Shown: positions 7,746 to 16,736, counted from the stretch's first letter. The stretch is 64,000 nt of DNA from Nonomuraea zeae (GCF_005889725.1 NZ_VCKX01000003.1:59754-123753), one strand, 5' to 3'. Notes: generated by a model from the sequence alone, not told the origin. Translations and numbers: made by a program.

Positions 7746-8804
7746 CGTGAGGGTGGCGGCGTAGGGGCCCAGCCGGGGCCGAGTTCGGTGGCGGCGGTGA
7801 AGTTGTTGGCGCCCTTGCCGTTCCAGATGTGCAGGGTGTTGGTGTCCTTCTTGACCGCGAGCAGGTCGCCGATGCCGTCGGCGTCGAAGTCCGGCGCGCC
7901 CGATCCGGTCATCACGGCGTAGTGCGACTGGAGCTCCGCTCCCGAAAGCTCGCGATTGTAGATCGCGAACTTTCCGACCGCGCCCTTGAAGTAGGACTTC
8001 AGGTCTCGGGTGCCGACCCGGACCGGCGCGGATCCCGGCCGGGGCCTGACGATGACCTCGTCGCCCGTACCGGGGCGGTAGGCCAGATTGTCGGAGCCCG
8101 CCAGCACGCCGTTGCGGTAGATGCGCACCTTCCCGTACGTGCCCTCCGCGGTGTCGAACGTGACCGCGTAATGGATCCACTCGTTGGCCTTCACCGGCTG
8201 CTGGAAGTACGCCCCGGCGCCGTAACCGCCGTCGAGGTTCCAGGCGTAACCGGAGATGCGGTTGGGACGATCCTCGTCGTTGGACTTGGAGTACATCCGG
8301 CCCGCCCACTCGCGGTCGCCGCCGCTGCCCGACTTCGTGCCCTTCCCCATGAAGTAGACGTAACCGGTCTGTTCCTCGTTGGGGAACTGGAGGGTGTGCG
8401 GCCTGATCCACGCCTCCACGGTGAACGTGCCCGTGGTGGAAATGTGGAACTAGCTTGGCGGTCGGGATCTCGAAGTAGCCCGACGAGCCGTTGAAGACGG
8501 CGGCGCCGTCCCGGTTGGGGAGCTGGACCGTGCTGGTGACGCCGTGGAAGGCGCCCTTGTGCCCGTTGCCGGTGCGGTCGGTCTCCGTGCCGTCGGAGGG
8601 GTGCGACAACCGTCAGTAGGCGGCCGGACGGTCCGAGAGGACCAGCTGGTCGTAGGCGCTCAGCCCGGCGGAGGCCGCCGCGGCCGGGCGTGCCGCGGCC
8701 GGTTGCGGGAGGCACATGGAGGCGGCCAGCAGAGCGGTGCCCAGACCTGCGGAGAGGGTGCGACGGCCGAGCGCACCTGCGCCGAGCCGGGTCCTCCGCG
8801 TCAT
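7605..8804 (-). pseudogene. secreted LamG-domain / FG-GAP repeat protein, disrupted
   Basis: The pieces form one secreted protein. There is a twin-basic signal peptide (TRRTRLGAGALGRRTL...), then AYDQLVLSDRPAAY. After that comes a concanavalin-like LamG domain (VEAWIRPHTLQFP, WIHYAVTFD, KVRIYRNGVLAG, GKFAIYNRELS) and two FG-GAP/VCBS-like units (DFDADGIGDLLAV, NVNEDGHTDIGAV). Three lesions break it. The expected TGG after PAAY is TGA (8613-8615). One extra base near 8440-8455 shifts the frame between TAKL and STTGTFTVEAW. One base is missing near 7766 between GPGWAP and YAATLTSLG. Homologues bind carbohydrate or other surface ligands. Sequencing error cannot explain all three easily, but it cannot be excluded for the frameshifts. 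Confidence 0.75.
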
Positions 8805-8943
8805 CGACGCTTCGCCGTCCATCCCACCATGAGTCCTGTTCACGGCGGCAGGCTAGGGGACGGTGGTATGCCGCAGGCATGCCGGTCCCGGACCGACTCG
8901 TACCAGGTGGTGGTGGTCTCGGCCGGGCACGTAAAGTGCCGGG

Positions 8944-9876
8944 ATGATCCAGATTCCGGAGGGGTTCGCGCGGAGCACGGCCGAGCGGGAAGGGGGGCCC
9001 GGAGCCGCGTGGCTCGCCGAGCTGCCCGCGATCGTGGCCGAGCTGCTGGACCGCTGGGGGTGCGTGCCGGACGGCGAGGTCATGCACGGAGGCGTCGGGG
9101 TCATCGTCCCGGTGCGGCGGCGGACGGGGGCGAGCGCCGTGCTGAAGGTGTCTTTCCCGCACCCCGGCAACGTGCACGAGCCCGACGCGTTCGCGGCGTG
9201 GGGCGGGCGCGGAGCGGTGCTGCTGTACGAGCGCGCCGACGAGCGTTTCGCCATGCTGCTCGAACGGGCCCGCGGCACGACCCTGGCCGAGGTCGCGGAC
9301 GGCGATGAGGTCGTGACGATCGCGGGACGGCTCAATCGCCGCCTGGCCGTTCCCGCTCCGCCCGGCCTGCCCCGGCTGCGGGAGCAGGCCGACGCCTGGG
9401 AGGAGCAGCTGCGCAGGGACGCGGCGGAGCTGGGGCACGCACTGCCTCCCTACGCGCTGGACAGCGCCGCGGCGACCGTCCGCGAGCTGGGCCGCGGCCA
9501 ACCGGACCTTCTCATCCACGGTGACCTCCACCCGGGCAACATCCTGCGGGCCGAGCGTGAGCCCTGGCTGGCCGTCGACCCCAAGGGGCACGCGGGAGAC
9601 CCCGCTCACGACGCCGGTACGTTGCTCAAGTCGCGGGCGCTGACGCTCCTCGAAGCGGGCGACCTGCCGAAGGCCGTCGACCGTTTGCTGGACGTCTTCG
9701 CCGAGGCCGCGGAGCTCGATCGCGAACGCGTCCGGCGCTGGTGCCAGCTGCATGCCGTCCAGGCCGCCTTCTGGGGTCGCCGCCACGGATTCCGCATCGC
9801 CCCCAGCGGCCCGCGACTGGACTGGCTAACCGAGTTCGCCGACCATCTGGCGGAGCTGCTCACGGAGGGCCGGTAG
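8944..9876 (+). CDS. aminoglycoside/hydroxyurea-type phosphotransferase (APH(6)-like)
   Basis: The 310-residue product has the kinase fold of the streptomycin 6-phosphotransferase / hydroxyurea kinase family. VLKVSFPH carries the ATP-binding lysine, and MLLERARGTTL is the hinge. LLIHGDLHPGNIL has the catalytic aspartate at residue 194 after H192. LAVDPKGHAGDPAHDAG corresponds to the metal-binding DPK motif. Members phosphorylate streptomycin-like antibiotics or small hydroxylamines at the expense of ATP. Actinomycetes often carry chromosomal copies whose true substrate is unknown. The ATG at 8944 is preceded by GTGCCGGG rather than a strong Shine-Dalgarno. No antibiotic biosynthesis genes surround it. 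Confidence 0.85.
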   Translation: MIQIPEGFARSTAEREGGPGAAWLAELPAIVAELLDRWGCVPDGEVMHGGVGVIVPVRRRTGASAVLKVSFPHPGNVHEPDAFAAWGGRGAVLLYERADERFAMLLERARGTTLAEVADGDEVVTIAGRLNRRLAVPAPPGLPRLREQADAWEEQLRRDAAELGHALPPYALDSAAATVRELGRGQPDLLIHGDLHPGNILRAEREPWLAVDPKGHAGDPAHDAGTLLKSRALTLLEAGDLPKAVDRLLDVFAEAAELDRERVRRWCQLHAVQAAFWGRRHGFRIAPSGPRLDWLTEFADHLAELLTEGR

Positions 9877-10197
9877 CCGGCCGGACCGGCTCGGCCCGAC
9901 GGCTCTCCCGTGGAGCCCACCCCGCCGGCGGCATGCCTCCCGAGCGGCGCGCCGAAGAAGGCCCCTTCTCCTGGCGGAACGAGCTGCGGCCACGCTCCTT
10001 CCAGGGCGAGCAGCCCGGCTGACGCGGGGAACGGCCGCACGAGAGCTCCTGGTGATCAAGGATCGGGAGGAGAATGCTACTGGCACCGCCGAGCTCGCCG
10101 CCGGCTCGCGCATCGGCTGGACTCTCCCCCTGTAGGAGGCTCCATGCTGGGTCCAGCGGTGTGACCGTTCGCCGCGCCGGCATGAGGAGAGCGACGC
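9877..10197. other. intergenic leader before the BtrH-like gene
   Basis: No gene is evident on either strand in about 320 bases. The last part carries GAGGAGAGCGACGC, a purine-rich ribosome binding site just before the ATG at 10198. I see no clear terminator for the upstream phosphotransferase gene. Confidence 0.5.
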
Positions 10198-11202
10198 ATG
10201 ACCATCGTGAAGGGCATCGAGGCCCGCGGCCTGCACCACTGCGAGACGACGGCGCTGGGTGTGCTGCTGCGGCATGAGGGGCTCGATCTGTCCGAGCCGA
10301 TGCTGTTCGGGCTGGGCTCTGGCCTGTCCTTCATCTATTGGGACAGCAAGAGCATGGCGTTCCCCTTTCTGGGAGGCCGGGTCAAGCCTTTCGAGCTCAC
10401 CAAAAGCCTGGCCGCCCGGCTGGGGCTGACGTTGACGGCCGAGGAGACCACCTCTGCGCGCAAGGCGTGGGAGAACGTGGCCGCCCCCATCGACGCCGGT
10501 CGGCCGGTCGGCCTCCAGCTCGACTGCTACCACCTGGACTATTTCCAGACCAAGGTGCACTTCGGCGGTCATGTCGTCGCCATGTACGGCTACGACGAGC
10601 AGGACGTCTACCTGGTGGACACCGGCCAGCAGGGAGGCGCGGTGCGTACGAGCCGGGCCGCCCTCGCCCTGGCGCGGGCCGAACGCGGCCCGATGACCGC
10701 CAGGAACCGATCCTTCACCATCGCCCGGCCGGCTCATCCGCTGTCCTGGGAAGACCAGATCGTCCCCGCCATCAAGGACTGCGCCGACGCCTTCCTCGCC
10801 CCTCCCATCGCGAACCTGGGTCACCGCGGCATCGAGAAAGCCGGCAAGCAGGTGCCCGGATGGCTGCTGCGCGCCGGCGACCCGCAGCGGGACCTGCCGC
10901 AGGCCGCCCTCCTCATGGAGCGGGGCGGCACCGGCGGCGGCCTGTTCCGCGCCCTCTACCGCGACTTCCTCGACGAGTGCACCCGGCTGGTCGACGACGG
11001 CAACCTCCGCGCCGGTCACCGGCTGTACGCCGAGGCCGCCGACCTGTGGACGGACGTGTCCACGCTGATCGCGAAGGCCGGGGAGAGCGGCGACGCGGAC
11101 CACCTCAAGCAGGCCGGCGCCATCCTGCACGATCTTTCGCGGATCGAGAAGGACGCCATGCAGGCGCTGAGCCAGCTCAAGCCTCAAGGCCGGCAGCGCT
11201 GA
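10198..11202 (+). CDS. BtrH N-terminal domain / DUF4872 protein
   Basis: The 334-residue product opens with IEARGLHHCETTALGVLLRHEGLDLSEPMLFGLGSGLSFIYW, the hallmark of the BtrH N-terminal domain. The cysteine after HH, the histidine in VHFGGHVVAMYGYD and the aspartate in VYLVDTGQ could form a papain-like triad. The C-terminal half is helical and matches the layout of DUF4872. BtrH itself is an acyltransferase in butirosin biosynthesis that moves an acyl chain from a carrier protein to the aminoglycoside. Most relatives are stand-alone and uncharacterised. No acyl carrier protein or aminoglycoside cluster is adjacent, although an APH-type kinase gene lies directly upstream on the same strand. 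Confidence 0.8.
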   Translation: MTIVKGIEARGLHHCETTALGVLLRHEGLDLSEPMLFGLGSGLSFIYWDSKSMAFPFLGGRVKPFELTKSLAARLGLTLTAEETTSARKAWENVAAPIDAGRPVGLQLDCYHLDYFQTKVHFGGHVVAMYGYDEQDVYLVDTGQQGGAVRTSRAALALARAERGPMTARNRSFTIARPAHPLSWEDQIVPAIKDCADAFLAPPIANLGHRGIEKAGKQVPGWLLRAGDPQRDLPQAALLMERGGTGGGLFRALYRDFLDECTRLVDDGNLRAGHRLYAEAADLWTDVSTLIAKAGESGDADHLKQAGAILHDLSRIEKDAMQALSQLKPQGRQR

Positions 11203-11209
11203 GGAGCTC

Positions 11210-11758
11210 TCAGGTGAGGTCTCCGGGGAGTTTCGAGTACACGTACATGTCGCGTCGCTCGCCCCCGATCTCCTGCCAGCCGCGCAGCAGCCCCTCACGG
11301 ACGAACCCGGCCCGTTCCGCGGTCTTCCACGACGGCTCGTTCCACGGCTCCACGTGCAGCTCAAGCCGCGGGATCCGGAGCCGCTCCAGGCCCCAGGCCG
11401 AGACCGCCAGCAGCGCCGCGGCCGCCACCCCCCGCCCGCGCACGGACGCGGTCACCCAGTAACCCACCGTGGCCCGTCCGTACGCCCCCGGCCACAACCC
11501 GATCTGGCCCACGGCCCGGCCGCTCCCGGCGTCCGCGATCGCGAACGAGTAGCCGACCCGGTCGATGGACCTGCTCCACTGCCGACGGATGAAGGCCGCG
11601 CCCTCCTCGGCCGAGTATCGCGAAGGCACGGTGGTGATGAGCGGGATGTACGGATCCGTGGAAGCCTCCTCCACCACCACGGCGTCAGCCAGCCGCCACG
11701 GACGGAGCAGGAACGTCTCACCGGCCGCAAGCTCCGGAACCACGAGCGGGCTGTCCAT
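11210..11758 (-). CDS. GNAT family N-acetyltransferase (RimJ/RimL-like)
   Basis: The protein has about 182 residues. FLLRPWRLADAVVVEEAS opens the fold in the RimJ/RimL style. AVGQIGLWPG and VGYWVTASVRGRGVAAAALLAVSAWGLERL give the central strands and the acetyl-CoA loop R-G-R-G-V-A. WKTAERAGFVREGLLRGWQEIGGERRDMYVYSKL is the typical end of this subgroup. Relatives acetylate N-termini of ribosomal proteins or small amines. The target is unknown here. A GTG six bases upstream could also start it. It converges on the BtrH-like gene with only 7 bases between the stops. Confidence 0.85.
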   Translation of the reverse strand: MDSPLVVPELAAGETFLLRPWRLADAVVVEEASTDPYIPLITTVPSRYSAEEGAAFIRRQWSRSIDRVGYSFAIADAGSGRAVGQIGLWPGAYGRATVGYWVTASVRGRGVAAAALLAVSAWGLERLRIPRLELHVEPWNEPSWKTAERAGFVREGLLRGWQEIGGERRDMYVYSKLPGDLT

Positions 11759-11821
11759 CCCCACATCATGCCAGCGAGAACTGCCGCCGCCTCCGTCCAG
11801 GCGGCGGCATCGGCCCTGATC

Positions 11822-12121
11822 TCAGGGACGCGCAGAGCCCCTGGTCGCACGCCAGAGCACCCACGTCTGCAGCAGCCCCGCCACGACGAGGAGCACCGTG
11901 AACAGCACGGGACGCCCCGCCAGGGCCGGAACCAGGTCCCGCCCCCACCAGACCAGCCAGCCGAGCGGGAACGTGACGACGACGAGGGCGAGGCCGGTCA
12001 GCAGGATGGGATCAGGGGCGGTCAGCACGATGACCAGCGAGACGACACCGAGCAGCAGCACCAGGCCCCCGTAGGCGCCGGCGATGACCGCCGCGTTCCT
12101 GCCGTTCCGGTACCGGCGCAT
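11822..12121 (-). CDS. small three-helix membrane protein
   Basis: The 99-residue product has a basic N-terminus (MRRYRNGRN), then three hydrophobic segments (AYGGLVLLLGVVSLVIVL; ILLTGLALVVVTFPLGWLVWW; PVLFTVLLVVAGLLQTWVLW) and a basic C-terminal tail. The size, topology and conserved tryptophans resemble the SCO4225-type small membrane proteins of Streptomyces relatives, whose function is unknown. It lies between two genes on the same strand with gaps of about 60 and 45 bases, so it may be cotranscribed with the NmrA-like gene upstream. Confidence 0.65.
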   Translation of the reverse strand: MRRYRNGRNAAVIAGAYGGLVLLLGVVSLVIVLTAPDPILLTGLALVVVTFPLGWLVWWGRDLVPALAGRPVLFTVLLVVAGLLQTWVLWRATRGSARP

Positions 12122-12165
12122 CCAGGCGGCCTCCTCGGACGGAAACCGCCGAGTCTATCGCCGAT

Positions 12166-12942
12166 CTACCCTTGGGCCCCGAGTTTCCGCTGGTCAAGGA
12201 GGTGGGCGGCGACCGTCTTGGCGGGCCTGCCGAGCACGCGCGCCAGATCGGGGGACTGCTGTTCGAGCGCGCCCGCGCGGACCTGGGCGGACAGCCAGCT
12301 CATGGGGCCGGGGCCGGCGTCCGGCACCTCGCGATAGGTCACCCCGATCGCTTGCGCCACCTCGGGATAGGTCCACAGCGGCCCGGTGAAGTCGTAGGCC
12401 CGGCCCAGATGCCCTTCGCCGGTCAGGACGTTCGCCGCCGCCTCGGCCAGATCGGACCGGAACGCCGTGTTCAGGCCCCGGCCGCCGGTGCTGCTGGTGA
12501 TCTCCCCGCCGGAGACCTGGGGGACGAACGCGTCGCTGTAGAAGGGGTGGCGCAGCAGCGTGTACGGCCGCCCGCCGGCGAGGATGGCCTGCTCGGTGGC
12601 GTGGTACGCCTCGGTGAGGCCGGTGGCGACGGTGCCGGCGCCGAGGAAGCTGGTGAAGACGACGGCGCCGACGCCGGCCTCTTCGGCGGCGGACACGGCG
12701 GCCAGGTGCTGCTTGATCCTGCGGGCGGTGTCGAGCTCGGGGGAGGCGATCAGCAGCAGCCGGTCGACCCCGTCGAAGGCCGCGCGCAGGCTGGCCGGGT
12801 CGTCGTAGTCGCCGCGCCGCACGGCGACGCCCTCCGGGGCTCGGGCGGGGTCGCGAACGACGGCCACCACCTCCGCCCGCGTACGCAGCCGGCTGATGAC
12901 GAGACGGCCGAGCGCACCGGACGCGGCCGAGATCGCGATCAT
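12166..12942 (-). CDS. NmrA-like NAD(P)H-binding oxidoreductase (QorB-type)
   Basis: The 258-residue product is an atypical short-chain dehydrogenase. The Rossmann glycine motif is SAASGALGRLVISRL at the extreme N-terminus, with VVRDPARA and RRGDYDDPASLRAAFDGVDRLLLIAS following as in NmrA/QorB proteins. VVFTSFLGAG and YHATEQAIL take the place of the SDR catalytic centre. The C-terminal WTYPEVAQAIGVTYREV is the substrate-side lobe. QorB-like proteins reduce quinones with NADPH, whereas NmrA-like ones only sense redox cofactor ratio. The sequence alone does not decide between them. The start ATG at 12942 follows an AT-richer spacer of 200 bases. Confidence 0.85.
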   Translation of the reverse strand: MIAISAASGALGRLVISRLRTRAEVVAVVRDPARAPEGVAVRRGDYDDPASLRAAFDGVDRLLLIASPELDTARRIKQHLAAVSAAEEAGVGAVVFTSFLGAGTVATGLTEAYHATEQAILAGGRPYTLLRHPFYSDAFVPQVSGGEITSSTGGRGLNTAFRSDLAEAAANVLTGEGHLGRAYDFTGPLWTYPEVAQAIGVTYREVPDAGPGPMSWLSAQVRAGALEQQSPDLARVLGRPAKTVAAHLLDQRKLGAQG

Positions 12943-13147
12943 CTATGGGTCTCCCTCTGTGGACAGTCGCCCCAGTGAACCCTCGGCAGGCGGCGCGCCG
13001 CCACTGGTTTTACCCCCAGCCCCATTAAGAAGCCAAATATGGAAGGAAATTCGGAATCGTCGGCTCGGGTGCCGATGCCATTCCATGGATATAACGAGTC
13101 CAATTATTTGTCGGCCAGGAATTGATCCGAGGTCCTAGCATGGGCGG

Positions 13148-13729
13148 ATGTTCTTCGAGTCCCTGCCGACCGAAGAGGGAGATCTCGGGATATCTCCGGA
13201 GCTTCCCCCATGGCTATGCCCGGCATTGCCGGAAATGGGGGCCGTGCTGGCCGTCGAACGACTGATCGCCCGCAGCGACCACGCGGCTCTCACCCTCCCG
13301 ACCATTCGCGCCTACCGAACAGGCTGCACGTTCCATGTCGAAATCGCCCTGCGCCAGGGCGGCCTCAGCCTGACCGACTACTGGGACCTGCACATGGCCA
13401 TACTCCCCTCCGCGCCGATCAGGCTGCGGGCAGGCGAACGGCTGCCGCCCCGGCTGCTGCGGTGGGGCGTGCGCTATGCCGACGGGACGAAGGTCACCAG
13501 CATCGATCGAAGACGCCGGGCGGCGGCCGGCCCGCTGCTGCAGGCGATGCGCCTCGGCGACGGGCTGACCGCCCTGAACGTCGTGCTGTGGCTGTGGCCG
13601 CTGCCGCCGCCCGAGACGTTCGAGCTCGCCGTCGAGTGGCCGTTGAGCGGCATCGAGTTCACCGCCGTCGAGCTCGACGGCGCGGCCATCGTGGCGGGGG
13701 CCGCGCGCTCGGTCGACTACTGGTCCTGA
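13148..13729 (+). CDS. conserved actinobacterial hypothetical protein
   Basis: The 193-residue product opens with an acidic stretch and PPWLCPALPEMGAVLAVERLIARSDHAALTLPTIRAYRTGCTFHVEI. This is the pattern of a widespread unnamed actinobacterial family in which PPW plus a G-(V/A)-x-V-P segment leads a beta-rich domain. The last third (TALNVVLWLWPLPPPETFELAVEWPLSGIEF) is likewise beta-rich. It has no catalytic signature or membrane segment. ATG 13148 follows an AT-rich island (about 13020-13120) that probably holds its promoter. The last 13 bases overlap the convergent VOC gene. Confidence 0.65.
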   Translation: MFFESLPTEEGDLGISPELPPWLCPALPEMGAVLAVERLIARSDHAALTLPTIRAYRTGCTFHVEIALRQGGLSLTDYWDLHMAILPSAPIRLRAGERLPPRLLRWGVRYADGTKVTSIDRRRRAAAGPLLQAMRLGDGLTALNVVLWLWPLPPPETFELAVEWPLSGIEFTAVELDGAAIVAGAARSVDYWS

Positions 13730-14148
13730 GCTTCCGCGGCGCGCGCCGCCACCAGCTCGACCTCGAAGCCGTCCGCGTTCTCCAGATAGGCGGCGTAGTG
13801 CCGGCCGCCGCCCGCGTAGGGGTGGCGGTCGGGGAACAGCAGGCTCCAGCCGTGCTCCGGCGCCCGCTCGACCATGGCGTCGACCAGGGACCGCTGCCCG
13901 GCGTGGAAGGCGAGGTGGTTCAGGCCGGGCCGGCGGCGGTCGTGCAGGTCGGAGGTCAGCGCGGGCGACTGCTCCAGGACGAGGTACGTCGCTCCGAGCC
14001 GCCAGCTCCGGCCGTCGGGCCAGTCCTGGAAGAGGGCGTAGCCGAGCTCCTCCAGCAGCCACTGCCAGCTGGCCAGCGCGCGGTGCAGGTCTGGGACCCA
14101 GATCTCTACGTGGTGCAGGGTTCCGGCTGCGGCCGGCGTTTCGGTCAT
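13717..14148 (-). CDS. VOC (glyoxalase/bleomycin resistance) family protein
   Basis: The 143-residue product has the paired beta-alpha-beta units of the vicinal oxygen chelate fold. LHHVEIWVPDLHRALASWQWLLEELGY begins the first unit and NHLAFHAGQRSLVDAMVERAPEHGW the second, closing with HYAAYLENADGFEVELVA. Candidate metal ligands are the histidine of LHHVEI, the histidine of NHLAFH and the glutamate of GFEVEL. The start MTETPAAAG at 14148 is preferred to an upstream in-frame ATG because the fold begins soon after it. The substrate is unknown. Relatives include dioxygenases, lyases and drug-binding proteins. Confidence 0.8.
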   Translation of the reverse strand: MTETPAAAGTLHHVEIWVPDLHRALASWQWLLEELGYALFQDWPDGRSWRLGATYLVLEQSPALTSDLHDRRRPGLNHLAFHAGQRSLVDAMVERAPEHGWSLLFPDRHPYAGGGRHYAAYLENADGFEVELVAARAAEAQDQ

Positions 14149-14430
14149 GTGGGGCTTTCTGACGGGCTGGAAGAGCGGGGGAAGACCACCGTACGCGCGC
14201 GCGGCCGCAAGGTGCATATCGGCGTGTCCGACGGCCCCTACGCATCGAGGCGCTCATGACCGGATCGGGACGCCAGGGGCCGGGCAGATGATGGCAGAGC
14301 TCCCGGCGCGGTGGGCGGGCCACCACAACCTCACCCGTCACAGCCAGGAGCTCTGGGACGAAGTTCTACCGCGTGGCCACGAATTTGTCGCGCGGAACAC
14401 CCCGACAACCCGAGCCGGTCCGCTCCCGGG

Positions 14431-14745
14431 CTAGTCGAAATCGCCGGGCTCGCCCACCTTCGTGCCCACGCTCGCGCTCTCGACCTCGAGGCCGGGGATG
14501 CGATCCGCGATCATGGTGTCGATGTTCATGAAGGCGATCAGGTTGCTCACCGCGTGGGCGGGGTCGTCCCTGATCTGGCGGATCTCCTCCTGCTTCTGGG
14601 CCTCCGTCGGGTCGGCCCCGATGTGCCACACGCCTTCCCGCTCGATCAGGTCGATCGCCGCGTCCTGCAGGGCCTGCACATCGGTGAGCGACATGATCAT
14701 CTTGATCTCGATGCGGACGTCCTGCTGCTTCTCCAAATCGGCCAT
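14431..14745 (-). CDS. small acidic protein, function unknown
   Basis: The 104-residue product starts MADLEKQQDVRIEIKMIMSLTDVQALQDAAIDLIEREGVWHIG and continues DPTEAQKQEEIRQIRDDPAHAVSNLIAFMNIDTMIADRIPGLEVESASV. It is mixed alpha/beta without cysteine clusters or membrane segments. I do not recognise the family. It carries normal high-GC codon usage, so it is likely a real gene. ATG 14745 is preceded by GAGGACC. An ATG at 14757 would add four residues. It is divergent from the two-component kinase gene, with about 155 bases between the starts. Confidence 0.65.
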   Translation of the reverse strand: MADLEKQQDVRIEIKMIMSLTDVQALQDAAIDLIEREGVWHIGADPTEAQKQEEIRQIRDDPAHAVSNLIAFMNIDTMIADRIPGLEVESASVGTKVGEPGDFD

Positions 14746-14901
14746 GGTCCTCAGCATATGCCGGGGCGTCGAAGGGCACCCCGGCCGCGGCTCCAGGGCC
14801 GGCGGCGGGCGCCGGGAGACCGCGCGGCGTCGAGGGGCGTGGCTCACGACCGTACTTTCGGCCGGTACTGCGGGGTGGCCGGGGCGTCTACGTTGGGCGG
14901 C

Positions 14902-16065
14902 GTGCGGGTTCTGGGGTGGCGGGCGGAGGTCGCGGCCGAGGCCGGGCTGGGTGCCGGGTTCGCGGCGGCGCTGGCCTTCCAGGCGTACCGGCTGGCCGCG
15001 AGCTGGGGCGGCGGCTTCTGGGTGTTCGGCTGTGCCGCCGGCGCGGTGGTGTGCTCGATCGCCCTGGCACGGCGGCTCGACCGGCTGCGGGCGGTGGTCG
15101 CGGGTCTGGGCGTCGCGGCGGTCGCCGTCGTGGTGGCGTGGCTCGCGGGGCTGCCGGGCGAGCCGAGTCCCGCCATGTCGCTGGGCGTGTCCGTGCTCGT
15201 CGGCTCCGCGGTCAGGACGCTGCCGGTCCGCCCCGCCTGCGCCGTCGCGGCCGGTGGCCTCGCGGTGGCCGCCGGCGGTCTGACCGCCGCGTCCAGCCCC
15301 GTCCTGGCGGTGCTGAGCGGCCTCTGCTGGCTCGCCGCCGTCGCCGCCGGGCTGGGGCCGCGCCTGCTCTCCGCCCGCCGCCGCGCCCTCACCGATCGGG
15401 TACGCCGCAACGAACGCCTCGCGCTGGCCAGGGAGCTGCACGACGTCGTCGCCCACCACGTCACGTGCGTCGTGCTCCAGGCCCAGGCCGCCCGGATCCA
15501 GGCCCGCAGGCACCCGGAGCAGGTGGCGGGGTCGCTGGCCGGCATCGAGGCCGCCGGCTCCGACGCGCTGTCGGCGACCCGCCAGGTCGTCGGCCTCCTC
15601 CGCGACGCCGGCCCCGTCCGAAGGCCCCTGCGCGGGCCGGACGCGCCGCGCGCCGCCTTGGGCGCGGCGGTGCCGGGCCCGGCGCTGCTGCGCGAGCTGG
15701 TCGACCGCTTCACCGGCCCTCCGGTACGCCTGCGACTGCCCGACGGCGAGCCGGCCTGGCCGCAGGAGGTGGCCGGCACCGTCTACCGGGTCGTGCAGGA
15801 GTCGCTGACCAACGTCTCCCGCCACGCCGCGCACGCCCGCTCCGTCACGGTCGGCGTGACGCGGGATCGCGGCACGCTCACCGTCGAGGTCGTGGACGAC
15901 GCTCCGCCGGCGGCCGGCCGGTCGCCGGGCACCGGCGGATACGGCCTGGTCGGGATGCGCGAACGCGTCGAGGGCCTGGGCGGCTCGCTCCGTACGGGCC
16001 CGCGCCCCGAGGGCGGCTGGTCCGTGCTGGCCACCGTGCCCCTGCCCGGGGGGAGGCGCTGGTGA
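14902..16065 (+). CDS. two-component sensor histidine kinase (NarL-system, HisKA_3)
   Basis: The protein has about 387 residues. Five or six hydrophobic segments fill residues 10-150 without a clear extracellular sensing loop. The dimerisation/phosphoacceptor helix follows (LARELHDVVAHHVTCVVLQAQAAR, H180 phosphorylated), then the ATPase lobe with TVYRVVQESLTNVSRHA (N-box) and GTGGYGLVGMRERVEGLGGSLRTG (G-box). This is the DesK/NarX-like class that partners NarL-type regulators. The gene overlaps the response regulator by GTGA, so the two are coupled. The signal is unknown and may be membrane state. The GTG at 14902 is the chosen start; a TTG at 14893 is possible. Confidence 0.85.
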   Translation: MRVLGWRAEVAAEAGLGAGFAAALAFQAYRLAASWGGGFWVFGCAAGAVVCSIALARRLDRLRAVVAGLGVAAVAVVVAWLAGLPGEPSPAMSLGVSVLVGSAVRTLPVRPACAVAAGGLAVAAGGLTAASSPVLAVLSGLCWLAAVAAGLGPRLLSARRRALTDRVRRNERLALARELHDVVAHHVTCVVLQAQAARIQARRHPEQVAGSLAGIEAAGSDALSATRQVVGLLRDAGPVRRPLRGPDAPRAALGAAVPGPALLRELVDRFTGPPVRLRLPDGEPAWPQEVAGTVYRVVQESLTNVSRHAAHARSVTVGVTRDRGTLTVEVVDDAPPAAGRSPGTGGYGLVGMRERVEGLGGSLRTGPRPEGGWSVLATVPLPGGRRW

Positions 16066-16727
16066 CGATCAGGGTGCTGCTGGCGGACGACGAGGCGATG
16101 ATCCGCGGCTGCCTGCGCCTCATCCTGGAGGACCAGCCCGACATCACCGTGGTCGGCGAGGCCGCCGACGGCGTCGAGGCGGTCGAGCTGGCCCGCAGGC
16201 TGCGTCCCGACGTGTGCCTCGTGGACGTGCAGATGCCCCGCCTCGACGGGATCGAGGTCACCCGCTCCCTGGCCGGCCCCCACGTGCGCGATCCGCTGCG
16301 GGTGATCGTGGTCACCGTCTTCGACCTCGACGAGTACGTCTACGGCGCGCTGCGTGGCGGGGCGGCCGGCTTCGTGCTGAAGGACGCGGGCCCCGACCTG
16401 CTCGTCGAGGCCGTACGCGCCGCGCACGCCGGAGACGCCCTGATCTCGCCGTCCGTCACGCTGCGGCTGCTGCGCCACCTGACGGCCATGACCGAACCGG
16501 CCGCCCGCGCGCCCGCCCAGCCGCTGTCCGAGCGGGAGATCGAAGTCGTCCTGGCCATCGCGAGGGGCGGGACGAACCAGGAGATCGCCGCGGAGCTCTT
16601 CATCTCGGTGAGCACGGTCAAAGGTCACGTCTCCAGCGTCATGTCCAAGCTCGGGATGCGTAACCGGGTCGAGATCGTGGCCTGGGCCTGGGAGAGCCGC
16701 CTGGTCGCCGCCGACGCCGCCGAGTGA
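16062..16727 (+). CDS. NarL/FixJ-family response regulator
   Basis: The 221-residue product starts at the GTG at 16062. The receiver domain has the acidic pair DDE at residues 9-11, the phosphoacceptor D55 in CLVDVQMPRLDG, and the switch threonine and lysine in VVTVF and FVLKDAG. The output domain is a LuxR-type helix-turn-helix, LSEREIEVVLAIARGGTNQEIAAELFISVSTVKGHVSSVMSKLGMRNRVEIV. It is the partner of the overlapping kinase. Targets are not evident. The stop lies 9 bases from the convergent end of the large LuxR-family gene. Confidence 0.9.
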   Translation: MTIRVLLADDEAMIRGCLRLILEDQPDITVVGEAADGVEAVELARRLRPDVCLVDVQMPRLDGIEVTRSLAGPHVRDPLRVIVVTVFDLDEYVYGALRGGAAGFVLKDAGPDLLVEAVRAAHAGDALISPSVTLRLLRHLTAMTEPAARAPAQPLSEREIEVVLAIARGGTNQEIAAELFISVSTVKGHVSSVMSKLGMRNRVEIVAWAWESRLVAADAAE

Positions 16728-16736
16728 GCGGGCGCG

